Below, piece after piece: positions 16,455 through 24,562 of a DNA stretch of 64,000 nucleotides; positions within the stretch are counted from its first letter, which is position 1, and the number at the start of each line of letters is the position of its first letter. The stretch is from Bog-756 sp963837805 (lineage in GTDB: Bacteria > Actinomycetota > Acidimicrobiia > Acidimicrobiales > RAAP-2), in assembly GCA_963837805.1 (NCBI GenBank), contig CAWIOU010000023.1:1-64000 (forward strand). The letters run 5' to 3'. The translations under genes were made by a program, and so were the position numbers. Under the pieces are notes generated by a model. That model made no database searches. It was given only the letters and a program-made list of their open reading frames with translations, and was not told the origin of the DNA.

Positions 16455-18482
16455 CTATCCGGTCAGCAGGGCGGGCGGGAGGGGTTCGGCGTGCACGATG
16501 CTGAGGTGGCGGATGGGCCTGGTCAGGGCGACATAGAGGAGCCGGAGACCGCGGACGTCGGAACCGGCGATGGCCGCCGGTTCGACCACGACGACGGCGT
16601 CGAACTCCAACCCCTTCACCGCCGGCGCGGCCACCAGCGTGACGGGTCGGGTGATCCCGTCCCGGTCGAGGAGGCCGACGTCGTGGCGGGTGCCGGCCTC
16701 GGCGACCATCCCGGCCAGGTGACCGGGGGCCACCACCAGCCCGACGAGGAGCTCCCCATCGGCCAGCCGTCCCGCTTCGTCGAGGCTCTCGGCGAAGAGC
16801 CGGTCGGGTCCGACCCTCGAGATGCGGGGGCCCTCCAGCCCCGGACGGATCGACCGGGTCGGCTTCACCGCCGGGGCGGCCACGGGCAGCAGCCGGGAGG
16901 CGAGCTCGAGCACCTGCCCGGGGGCACGGTAGCCGAGCGTGAGCTCGTCCCGACGGACGGCCGCCCCGGTGGGCAGATGGTCCAGGATCTCGTCCCAGCT
17001 CCCGTAGGTCCAGGCGCCGGTGGCCTGGGCCAGGTCGCCGAGCACGGTTATTGATCCGGCGGGTGCGCGGCGAGCCAGCATCCGGAACTGCATGGGGCTG
17101 AGATCCTGCGCTTCGTCGACCACGATGTGCCCGTAGGAACGTGATCGACCGCTGACCAGCGCCTCGGCTTCGTCGAGCAGGGGGAGGTCGTCGGCCGTCC
17201 ATCCCGATCGGGTCCGACTGCCCCTCGGACCGAGCAGGAGGGCGCGCTCGGGAGCGGTCAGCAGGCCGGCGGCGGCCGCCCGCAGCCGATCCTCACCGGT
17301 CAGGAGGTCGCGCACGAGGGTGGTCGGGGACACCGACGGCCACAGGTGATCGAGCAGGTTGCGGAAGGCATCGCTGGTCGACACCTCACGATCGAGCCAC
17401 GGCTCGTTGGCCTCGAACCGACCCGACGCCCGCAGTCGTTGGCGAACCAGGCTGATCACCCTCGCCCGCAGGGCCGCCCGGCCCGACTTGTAGGGAACCG
17501 GGCTGGCGGCGATCGAATCGGCGAGCTGGTTCAGTACGCCGGCCGGCACCACGCAGGTGGCGAACCGGGCGGACAGGGTGACGTCACCCTCCACGTGGCG
17601 GCGACGTTGCTCCAGGGCCGCGGCGAGCACGTCGGCCATGCGTGGATCGCCCTTGAGCCGGCGCACGTCGTCGGGGTCCTCGCCGGTCACCTTGGCCCGG
17701 GGCACGAGATCGGCGACGGTCGTCTGGATCACCGCCTCCTCGCCCAGTGACGGCAGCACCTGGGAGATGTAGCGCAGGAAGGCGCGGCTGGGCCCGATGA
17801 CCAGGACCCCGGCCCGGGACAGGGCCGGATGGTTGTAGAGCAGGTAGGCCGCCCGGTGGAGTCCGACCGCCGTCTTCCCGGTCCCCGGTCCGCCCTGCAC
17901 GGCGATGAGCAGATCGAGCGGGGCCCGGATGATCTCGTCCTGCTCGGCCTGGATGGTGGCCACGATGTCGAGCATCTCGCCGGTGCGGGCCCGTTCCAGT
18001 TCGGCGAGCAGCGCGTCGCCGCCCCGGAGGCGGGTGCCGGTCGGGTCGTCCCCGTGGGCCCCGAAGAGATCGTCGGCCACGGCGACGACCCGGCGCCGGT
18101 CGACCATGACCTGGCGACGCCGCTTCAGCCCGTAGGAGTCGGCCGCCCCGGCCCGGTAGAAGGGCACCGAGACAGGGGCCCGCCAGTCCACGACGACCGG
18201 GTCCCCGGCTCGGTCCTCGACGTGGCGCCGACCGATGTGCCAGGAGTGGTCGCCCTCCTCGTCGATGCGCCCGAAGAGCAGCGGGCGCGGGCTCTCGGCC
18301 AGAACGGCGACGCGGTGGACCAACGCCGCCTCGTAGTCGAGGTCGGGATTCCCGGCGCTCCGCACGTCCCCGAGCAGGCTCTCGGCCCGACGGCGCATCT
18401 CGGCCAGGGCCAGGTGGGCCCGGTCGAGGTGCTCCTGTTCGGCGAGGAGCTCGGGGTCGTCGTCCCGGGCCGGGCCGGTCAC
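16455..18482 (-). CDS. HelD/UvrD-like superfamily 1 helicase (RNA polymerase-associated type)
   Basis: The 675-residue protein starts with a helical arm (ELLAEQEHLDRAHLALAEMRRRAESLL) and a beta domain with VVVDWRAPVSVPFYRA. Walker A is GGPGTGKTAV near residue 200, Walker B is IVVDEAQDLSPMQ, then GDLAQATGAWTYGSWDEIL and a C-terminal KGLEFDAVVVVEPA. The N-terminal arm inserted ahead of the SF1 core is the mark of HelD proteins, which pull stalled RNA polymerase off DNA, and of the related rifampicin-associated HelR. A DNA-repair role is the alternative. GTG at 18482 is the start. Upstream is an unusually AT-rich block. Confidence 0.83.
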   Translation of the reverse strand: MTGPARDDDPELLAEQEHLDRAHLALAEMRRRAESLLGDVRSAGNPDLDYEAALVHRVAVLAESPRPLLFGRIDEEGDHSWHIGRRHVEDRAGDPVVVDWRAPVSVPFYRAGAADSYGLKRRRQVMVDRRRVVAVADDLFGAHGDDPTGTRLRGGDALLAELERARTGEMLDIVATIQAEQDEIIRAPLDLLIAVQGGPGTGKTAVGLHRAAYLLYNHPALSRAGVLVIGPSRAFLRYISQVLPSLGEEAVIQTTVADLVPRAKVTGEDPDDVRRLKGDPRMADVLAAALEQRRRHVEGDVTLSARFATCVVPAGVLNQLADSIAASPVPYKSGRAALRARVISLVRQRLRASGRFEANEPWLDREVSTSDAFRNLLDHLWPSVSPTTLVRDLLTGEDRLRAAAAGLLTAPERALLLGPRGSRTRSGWTADDLPLLDEAEALVSGRSRSYGHIVVDEAQDLSPMQFRMLARRAPAGSITVLGDLAQATGAWTYGSWDEILDHLPTGAAVRRDELTLGYRAPGQVLELASRLLPVAAPAVKPTRSIRPGLEGPRISRVGPDRLFAESLDEAGRLADGELLVGLVVAPGHLAGMVAEAGTRHDVGLLDRDGITRPVTLVAAPAVKGLEFDAVVVVEPAAIAGSDVRGLRLLYVALTRPIRHLSIVHAEPLPPALLTG

Positions 18483-18660
18483 TCGAACTCCCCACCGGCG
18501 GCCCCGGCCCGAACGGCGACGCCCGGCGCTGAGCGAGCAAATGATTTACGAATAGACGCGCCAAAATCCCCGACCATGATCAGGGAACATAACCCGCCAT
18601 TTCCTTCCGCCGCAACCCCTCGACCAGCTACGACACCTTCTCCACCACGACGCCTTTATT

Positions 18661-18699
18661 ACTTGTCAATGGGGATTCAGCACTTGTCAATATAGACAA
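18661..18699. promoter_or_regulatory. AT-rich block with direct and inverted TTGTC repeats upstream of helD
   Basis: ACTTGTCAAT occurs at 18661-18670 and 18682-18691, 21 bases apart (two helical turns). The second copy forms the dyad TTGTC-N6-GACAA (18684-18699). Read on the minus strand, each copy gives TTGACAAGT, that is, two consensus -35 boxes pointing toward helD. The surrounding 18540-18720 is clearly poorer in GC than the window. No gene fits there. Confidence 0.5.
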
Positions 18700-18753
18700 A
18701 AAACTTCGGCAGTGCAAGAGCGAGACGAGAAATCTTGCCGGGTCCGGCGGCGT

Positions 18754-19461
18754 TCACCGGGTCGCCACCGACGCACGGGCGGAGGCACCCACACGGGACG
18801 CCGCCGACCTCGGTGCTCCGATTCGCCGCGGTCGGCGCGGGGGTCGGAGCCCGTCGCAGACGATCTCCAGAATGCGCTGGCGGGAATCGGCGTCGAGCTC
18901 GGTCTGCTCCGCCGCCTGGCACGTCCCCACCACCAGCCCGATCACCTCGCGGGTGGTGACGCCGTCCCGGACACTCCCTGCCGCCTTGGCCCGATCGAGC
19001 ATCGCGGTGACGCCGGCCTCCAGCTCCTCGGCCCTCGCCGCACAGCTCGACTTGATATCGATGCCGGCGGCGCCCAGGGCGTCGATGAGATCGTGTTTGT
19101 TGGACACCTTGCCGGCGAACTGGCGCAGGAACGAGAAGAACGCGTCGCCGGGGTCACCGGGACCGGGAGGGGCGCTGGCCGTGCGGGCCAACTCCTCGAG
19201 GCGGGTGATGACGATCGCCTCGAACAGCGCCTCCTTGTTCGGGAAGTGGCGGTAGAGGGTCCCGACCCCGACGCCGGCCCGCTCCGCCACCTCGTCGATC
19301 GGTGCCGCCACTCCCCGAGCGGCGAACACCTCCTCGGCGGCCTCGAGGATCCGCAGCCGGTTCTTCACCGCGTCGGACCGCATCGGCCGTCCGGCCGTCG
19401 ACGCCGGACCGGAATCGTCCCGCGGGTCAACCACGGTCCTCGCCGCAGTCACTTCGTCCAC
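18754..19461 (-). CDS. TetR-family transcriptional regulator (efflux repressor)
   Basis: GTG at 19461 follows GAGAGGGGG at good spacing and gives 235 residues. The HTH occupies residues ~38-80 (RLRILEAAEEVFAARGVAAPIDEVAERAGVGVGTLYRHFPNKEALFEAI). The C-terminal helical domain resembles actinobacterial TetR regulators of MFS pumps. It is divergent from a DHA2-type exporter, and two copies of a 16-base palindrome sit in the shared intergenic region. It most probably represses the pump and itself until a drug-like ligand binds. Confidence 0.87.
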   Translation of the reverse strand: MDEVTAARTVVDPRDDSGPASTAGRPMRSDAVKNRLRILEAAEEVFAARGVAAPIDEVAERAGVGVGTLYRHFPNKEALFEAIVITRLEELARTASAPPGPGDPGDAFFSFLRQFAGKVSNKHDLIDALGAAGIDIKSSCAARAEELEAGVTAMLDRAKAAGSVRDGVTTREVIGLVVGTCQAAEQTELDADSRQRILEIVCDGLRPPRRPRRIGAPRSAASRVGASARASVATR

Positions 19462-19521
19462 GCTTCCCCCTCTCTCATGGCCGGCCCCGTCTCGTGGCGG
19501 GAACCACCACCGGGTCGAGGC

Positions 19522-19551
19522 TTGACAATCGGAACCACCGTTCCGTATAGT
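19522..19551 (+). promoter_or_regulatory. Promoter of the MFS exporter with operator filling the spacer
   Basis: Consensus -35 TTGACA (19522-19527) and -10 TATAGT (19546-19551) are separated by 18 bases. That spacer is almost wholly the palindrome CGGAACCACCGTTCCG (19530-19545). Confidence 0.75.
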
Positions 19552-19577
19552 GAGGATTAACCGGAATGTCCGTTCCG
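19530..19577. promoter_or_regulatory. Two 16-base TetR operators, CGGAA-N6-TTCCG type
   Basis: Site 1 CGGAACCACCGTTCCG (19530-19545) is a perfect 6+6 dyad between -35 and -10. Site 2 CGGAATGTCCGTTCCG (19562-19577) lies just after the transcription start region. Centres are 32 bases apart, about three turns, so two dimers would bind the same face. Confidence 0.75.
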
Positions 19578-19670
19578 ACTCTACCGAGTTCCGGGGTCCG
19601 ACGCCATGCTTCCCCGCCAGCCGCCGGATACCGAGGCCGCAACCCGAGTGCCAGGTCACGGAGGAAACCG

Positions 19671-21194
19671 ATGAGCGTCGCCGAGATGGCCCCTGACGAA
19701 GATCGACCGGCAACCGCACCCGATCCCCGCCGCTACTGGGCCCTGGCGGTCATCGCGGTGGCCCAATTGATGATCGTCCTCGACGCCTCCGTCGTCATCG
19801 TGGCCTTGCCGTCGGCGCAGCGGGCCCTGCACATCTCGGTGGCCGACCGCCAATGGGTCATGAGTGCGTACACCCTCGCCTTCGGCAGCCTGCTCCTGCT
19901 CGGTGGTCGGATCGCCGACTACCTGGGTCGACGCCGGATGTTCTTCTTCGGCCTGCTCGGATTCGGCGCCGCCTCCGCCCTCGGGGGGCTGGCCCAGAGC
20001 CCGGCCATGCTGTTCGGCGCCCGCGCCCTGCAGGGTGCCTTCGCCGCGGTGATGGCGCCCGCCGCCCTCTCGCTGCTCACCGTCACCTTCACCCAACCGC
20101 GCGAACGTGCCCGTGCCTTCGGGGTCTATGGAGGGATCGCCGGCGGCGGGGCGGCCATCGGGCTCGTGCTCGGTGGAACGCTCACCCAGTTCGCATCGTG
20201 GAGGTGGACCCTCCTCATCAATGTGCCGATCGCGTTGATCACCGCCTTTGCCGTCACCCGCGTGATCAGGGAGAGCAAAGGGATCGCTCGGTCCGGCTAC
20301 GACCTGCCGGGCGCCGCTGCGGTCACCGCCGGCCTGTTCCTCCTCGTCTACGGGTTCACCATCGCCGCCACCGATGGCTGGGGCGCGCCCACCACGGTGG
20401 CCATGCTGACCGGCGCCGTGGCCATGCTGGTCATCTTCGTGATCATCGAGATGCGTTCCCCGCACCCGCTGCTCCCGCTGCGGGTGGTCCTCGATCGCAA
20501 CCGCGGCGGGGCCTACCTGGCTGCTCTGCTGGTGGGAAGCGCGATGCTCGGCACCTTCTTGTTCCTGACCTACTTCTTCCAGGGCACGCTGCACTACTCG
20601 GCCCTCAAGACCGGGTTCGCCTTCCTGCCCTTCTCCGGCGGGATCATCGTCGGCGCGGCGGTGGCCAGCCGGCTGCTCCCGCGGTTCGGACCCCGGTCGT
20701 TGATGATGGTCGGGCTCCTGATGGGCACCGCCGGGCTGGTCTGGTTCACCCGTCTCGGGATCGACAGCACCTTTGCCGCCCACGTCCTCCCACCCGAGGT
20801 CCTGGTCAGCCTCGGGATGGGGATCACCTTCGTCCCGATGAGCAGCACCGCCCTCATCGGGGTCGAACCGAAGGATGCCGGCGTGGCCAGCGCCCTGGTC
20901 AACACGACCCAACAGGTGGGCAGCTCGCTCGGAACCGCGCTGCTCAACACCATCGCCGCTTCAGCGGCGGCGACGTTCCTGACCAGTCACGCCCACAGTC
21001 CGGCAACGGCACGGGCCGCCGTGGTCCACGGCTACACCACGGCGTTCTCGGTCAGTGCCCTCCTCCTGTTGCTGGCCGCCGTGGCCACCGGCACGCTCAT
21101 CCGGGCGTCCCGCCACGATGTCCACGAGGCCATGCCGAGCGATCCTGATCGCGATCCTGAGCCCGAACCGGTGCTCGCCGCGACCCCGGCCTGA
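19671..21194 (+). CDS. MFS transporter, DHA2 (EmrB/QacA) family, 14 TM
   Basis: ATG at 19671 has GGAGG five to eight bases upstream. An in-frame ATG at 19566 lies inside the second operator and is unlikely. The 507-residue protein shows DHA2 hallmarks: LDASVVIVALPSAQRAL in TM1, WVMSAYTLAFGSLLLLGGRIADYLGRRR for the A-motif loop, and RALQGAFAAVMAPAALSLL in TM4-5. About 14 hydrophobic segments follow, ending in an acidic Pro-rich tail. It should export drugs or hydrophobic compounds with proton antiport. It is controlled from the divergent TetR gene through two clear operators. Confidence 0.92.
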   Translation: MSVAEMAPDEDRPATAPDPRRYWALAVIAVAQLMIVLDASVVIVALPSAQRALHISVADRQWVMSAYTLAFGSLLLLGGRIADYLGRRRMFFFGLLGFGAASALGGLAQSPAMLFGARALQGAFAAVMAPAALSLLTVTFTQPRERARAFGVYGGIAGGGAAIGLVLGGTLTQFASWRWTLLINVPIALITAFAVTRVIRESKGIARSGYDLPGAAAVTAGLFLLVYGFTIAATDGWGAPTTVAMLTGAVAMLVIFVIIEMRSPHPLLPLRVVLDRNRGGAYLAALLVGSAMLGTFLFLTYFFQGTLHYSALKTGFAFLPFSGGIIVGAAVASRLLPRFGPRSLMMVGLLMGTAGLVWFTRLGIDSTFAAHVLPPEVLVSLGMGITFVPMSSTALIGVEPKDAGVASALVNTTQQVGSSLGTALLNTIAASAAATFLTSHAHSPATARAAVVHGYTTAFSVSALLLLLAAVATGTLIRASRHDVHEAMPSDPDRDPEPEPVLAATPA

Positions 21195-21203
21195 CCCTGG
21201 CCC

Positions 21204-21220
21204 CCGGCGTCGGGCGCCGG
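21204..21220. terminator. Hairpin between convergent MFS and ppk2 genes
   Basis: CCGGCG-TCGGG-CGCCGG is a perfect six-pair stem with a five-base loop in the 36-base gap between two convergent stops. There is no T tract, so it is at best a factor-independent pause or a bidirectional barrier. Confidence 0.35.
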
Positions 21221-21230
21221 CACACGGCGG

Positions 21231-22130
21231 TCAGCAGTCGGCCAGCAGTTCGGCCCTGGCCCGCTCGAGTACGGCCACATCTTCAGGTTCGGGATGGCGG
21301 AGGTCGAGCTGATCGATGGCGTGGACCAGGATGCCGCCGACCAGGGCCCGCAGCTCGTACTTGTGGTCGGCCGGGACCACGTACCACGGCGCCCAGGCCG
21401 TCGACGTGGCCGTGATCGCCTCCTCGTAGGCGACACGGTACTCGTGCCAGTACCGGCGCTCGGCCAGGTCCGCCTCCGAGAACTTCCAGCGTTTGGCCGG
21501 GTCGTCCAGCCGCTCGAGGAGGCGCTTGCGTTGTTCATCCCGGGAGAGGTGCAGATAGACCTTCACGATCCGGGTCCCTGTGCGGTGGAGGTGGTGCTCG
21601 AAGGCGTTGATGTCCTCGAACCGGCTGGGCCACACCGGGTCCGGCGACCGGGGTCGCGCCTCGGCATGGGATCGCTCCATGAGCTCGGGATGGACCCGGA
21701 CCACCAGCACCTCCTCGAAGTAGGAGCGGTTGAAGATGCCGATCCGACCCCGCTTGGGCAGCGCCTTGCTGTAGCGCCAGAGGAAGTCGTGGTCGAGCTC
21801 CTCGCCGCTCGGCTCCTTGAACGACACGACCTCGCAGCCCTGTGGGTTCACCCCCGACATGACGTGTTTGATGGTCCCGTCCTTGCCGGCGGCATCCATG
21901 CCCTGGACGATGAGGAGGAGACCGAAGGTGTCGCTGGCCCACAGCAGTTCCTGTGATGCCTTCAGATCGTCGACGATGGAAGCGAGCTTCTTCCTGGCCG
22001 TAGCCTTGGGCTTCGCCCCCTGGGCCCCGAGCCAGTCGACCATGGTCGATTCGGTGGACCGTCCGTCCAGCCGGGCTGCCTCGCCGGGGCCGACCATGAG
22101 CTCCTCGATCACCGCTTGGTCGAGCTTCAC
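21231..22130 (-). CDS. ppk2: Polyphosphate kinase 2 family protein (PPK2)
   Basis: The 299-residue single-domain protein has the PPK2 Walker A LIVQGMDAAGKDGTIKHV, the following NPQGCEVVSFKEPSGEELDHDFLWR, Walker B region GRIGIFNRSYFEEVLVVRVHPE and the lid RDEQRKRLLERLDDPAKRWKFSEADL. These enzymes transfer phosphate between polyphosphate and nucleotides; the subclass (AMP or ADP as acceptor) is not settled by what I can see. GTG at 22130 follows AAGGGGAG. Its stop-start region also overlaps a possible leaderless mini-ORF (22127-22156). It pairs thematically with the PPi-dependent phosphofructokinase. Confidence 0.9.
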   Translation of the reverse strand: MKLDQAVIEELMVGPGEAARLDGRSTESTMVDWLGAQGAKPKATARKKLASIVDDLKASQELLWASDTFGLLLIVQGMDAAGKDGTIKHVMSGVNPQGCEVVSFKEPSGEELDHDFLWRYSKALPKRGRIGIFNRSYFEEVLVVRVHPELMERSHAEARPRSPDPVWPSRFEDINAFEHHLHRTGTRIVKVYLHLSRDEQRKRLLERLDDPAKRWKFSEADLAERRYWHEYRVAYEEAITATSTAWAPWYVVPADHKYELRALVGGILVHAIDQLDLRHPEPEDVAVLERARAELLADC

Positions 22131-22156
22131 GGCTCCCCTTCCCGTCGGACAGGCAC
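22127..22156 (-). CDS. Possible leaderless mini-ORF coupled to ppk2
   Basis: TACGCT (minus strand, 22170-22165) is followed by eight bases and a GTG at 22156. This opens a nine-codon frame whose TGA overlaps the ppk2 GTG as GTGA. It may instead be an ordinary leader holding the AAGGGGAG site. Confidence 0.25.
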   Translation of the reverse strand: MPVRREGEP

Positions 22157-22239
22157 GCGGCACCAGCGTAGGCGGCCACCTGGGACCGGTCGGGCGGTGG
22201 TGCGCCCGAGCCGGCGCCGGCGGCGTGCAGACTGCACCC

Positions 22240-22794
22240 GTGCGCCTCTTCGTGGCGGTCAGCCTCCCCGACCCGATCACCGAGCTCCTCGCCACCCTTC
22301 CCCGCCCCGACCATCAGCGCCTCCGGTGGACGACCCCGGCCCAGTGGCACATCACCCTTCGCTTCCTGGGCGAGGTCGATGAGCCGGATGGAGTCGTCGA
22401 CGCTCTCGGCGCCGGCCTGTCCGGGGTCGGTGCCGTCGACGCCGTGCTAGGCCCGGCCACCGACTGGTTCCCGGGCCGACGGGTGCTGTACGTCCCGGTG
22501 GGCGGGCTCGACGACCTGGCGGTGAGGGTGCGCGCCCTCACCGCGAGATGGGGGCGAGGCGGTGAACCGCGCTACGCCGGCCACGTCACGCTGGCCCGGG
22601 TCGGGGGCCAGGGTCGTGGACCCGTCGGTCTCCGCGGCACCCCCGTCGGCGGGCACTTCGCCGTAGACCAGATCGCGGTGATGGCGTCCTTACTCGGGGC
22701 CGGTCCCGCCGTCTACGACGTCCTGGGCACCGTGCCGCTCGACCGCCATGCCGGGCCGGCGGCCCCGGGGGGCGACGACCGGGGCCCTGTCTGA
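22240..22794 (+). CDS. thpR: RNA 2',3'-cyclic phosphodiesterase / 2'-5' RNA ligase
   Basis: The 184-residue protein has the two HxTx motifs of the 2H phosphoesterase fold, HITL (after TTPAQW) and HVTL (in RYAGHVTLARVG), about 75 residues apart, plus the usual start VRLFVAVSLPD. It should open 2',3'-cyclic phosphates on RNA ends or ligate 2'-5'. GTG at 22240 is chosen because the family starts exactly there. It converges on the acyl-CoA dehydrogenase with two bases between. Confidence 0.88.
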   Translation: MRLFVAVSLPDPITELLATLPRPDHQRLRWTTPAQWHITLRFLGEVDEPDGVVDALGAGLSGVGAVDAVLGPATDWFPGRRVLYVPVGGLDDLAVRVRALTARWGRGGEPRYAGHVTLARVGGQGRGPVGLRGTPVGGHFAVDQIAVMASLLGAGPAVYDVLGTVPLDRHAGPAAPGGDDRGPV

Positions 22795-22796
22795 CA

Positions 22797-24437
22797 TCAC
22801 ACCGGTGTATGCCGGGCCAGGATGGAGGCGGTGTCGCATCCGGCCGGCAGGGTCCCGAAGGTGCCGGCCCCGCCGCCCAGTCGCGACCCGCAGAAGGCCT
22901 CGGCGACGGCGTCGGGGGCGAACCGGACGAGCAGGGAGGCCTGGAACACGAGCGCCATCCGCTCCACCACCGAGCGGGCCCGGGGCTCGAGCGTCACCGG
23001 CTCCTTCAGGTCGACATGGAGATCGTCGACGGCCCGGGCCAGACGCGCATCACCGCCATCGGCCAGCCCGACCTCTGACCAGTAGGCGTCGAGGGCCGAC
23101 GGCTCGCGGGCCAGGGCCCGGAGCACATCGAGACAGATCACGTTGCCCGATCCCTCCCAGACGCCGTTGACCGGGCTCTGGCGGAACAGTCGGGGCATGC
23201 CTGACTCCTCGACGTATCCATTTCCCCCCAGGCACTCGAGCGACTCGGCCGCGTGCTGCGGGGCCCGTTTGCAGGTCCAGTACTTCACGATCGGGGTCAG
23301 CAGGCGTTGCAGCAGGAGCTCGTGGTCGTCGCCCGCTTCGGCATCGAAGGCCCGGGCCAGTCGGAGGGCGGCCGCGGTGGCGGCCTCGGACTCGACGGCC
23401 AGGTCGGCGAGCACGTTGGCCATCAGGGGTTGGCTGGCCAGGAGCTTGCCGAACGCGAACCGGTGGGCGGCATGCCACGTGGCCTGGGCCACCCCCTGGC
23501 GCATGATCGAGGTCGAGCCGAGGATGCAGTCGAGCCTGGTGTGGTTGACCATCTCGATGATCGTCCGTACGCCCCGGCCCTCCTCGCCGATCAGCTGCCC
23601 CGAGACGTCGAGCAATTCGATCTCACTGGACGCGTTCGACCGGTCTCCGAGCTTGTCCTTCAGCCTCTGGATGCGGATGGGGTTCCGGGTGCCATCGGGC
23701 TTCCACCGGGGGACGAGAAAGCAACTGATCCCGCCGGGCGCCTGGGCCAGCATCAGGAAGGCGTCGGACATCGGTGCCGAACAGAACCACTTGTGCCCGG
23801 TCAGCCGGTAGGTGCCGTCGTCACCGCCGACGGGTACGGCCCGGGTGGTGTTGGCCCGGACGTCGGAACCGCCTTGCTTCTCAGTGAGGGCCATGCCGCA
23901 GGTCACCCCGGCCTTCTCGGCCGGGGGCCGGTTGTCGGGGTCGTAGGTGGTCGAACAGATCATCGGTTCCCAGGTCCGGTCCACCTCGGGTTGGTGCCGG
24001 AGGGCCGGGACGACGGCGTAGGTCATCGAAACGGGACAGATGTGACCGGCGTCGACCTGGTACCAGACGATGACCTTGCCGGCCCGGGCCACGTGGGCCC
24101 CGGGCCGCGGGTCGGCCCACGGCCCCGAGTGCAGCCCGTGGTGCAAGGACGTCCTCATCAGGTCGTGATAGGCGGGGTGGTACTCGACGACATCGATCCG
24201 CTGGCCGTACCGGTCGTGGGTGTGCAGGACCGGACGGTGCTCGTTGGCCAACCGCCCCAACTCCTGGACGGCCCCGGTGCCGGCCAGCGCGCCCAGCGCG
24301 GTGAGCCCGGGTCGGGCCCATCTCCCGCCCTCCCGGTCGATGCCCTCGCCGAGAGCCGGGTCGGCGGCAAAGACGTCGTAGTCCTCGAGCGGCGGGGCCT
24401 GGTTCAGGACCTCGTGGGTGTCGACTGGCCAGACCAT
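22797..24437 (-). CDS. AidB-like acyl-CoA dehydrogenase
   Basis: The 546-residue protein is longer than classic acyl-CoA dehydrogenases (about 380) and has the AidB-type N-terminal extension (HEVLNQAPPLEDYDVF...). The FAD region reads MALTEKQGGSDVRANTTRA...YRLTGHKWFCSAPMSDAFLMLAQ, and the C-terminus has the AidB-like LGGNGYVEESGMPRLFRQSPVNGVWEGSGNV. AidB proteins bind DNA and belong to the adaptive response to alkylation in E. coli. Here a catabolic acyl-CoA role is equally possible. ATG at 24437 has GGGAGG seven bases upstream. Confidence 0.88.
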   Translation of the reverse strand: MVWPVDTHEVLNQAPPLEDYDVFAADPALGEGIDREGGRWARPGLTALGALAGTGAVQELGRLANEHRPVLHTHDRYGQRIDVVEYHPAYHDLMRTSLHHGLHSGPWADPRPGAHVARAGKVIVWYQVDAGHICPVSMTYAVVPALRHQPEVDRTWEPMICSTTYDPDNRPPAEKAGVTCGMALTEKQGGSDVRANTTRAVPVGGDDGTYRLTGHKWFCSAPMSDAFLMLAQAPGGISCFLVPRWKPDGTRNPIRIQRLKDKLGDRSNASSEIELLDVSGQLIGEEGRGVRTIIEMVNHTRLDCILGSTSIMRQGVAQATWHAAHRFAFGKLLASQPLMANVLADLAVESEAATAAALRLARAFDAEAGDDHELLLQRLLTPIVKYWTCKRAPQHAAESLECLGGNGYVEESGMPRLFRQSPVNGVWEGSGNVICLDVLRALAREPSALDAYWSEVGLADGGDARLARAVDDLHVDLKEPVTLEPRARSVVERMALVFQASLLVRFAPDAVAEAFCGSRLGGGAGTFGTLPAGCDTASILARHTPV

Positions 24438-24562
24438 GGAGACCTCCCGTCGGTCGATCGCCCGGTCCGGGAGCGGTTACGGACCGGAGCCCCACCATCA
24501 TGTCGCACGGCCCACGGCGACGAGCAAGGTCGCCCGTGTGGAAGCCGACCCGCCCCGGGCGC

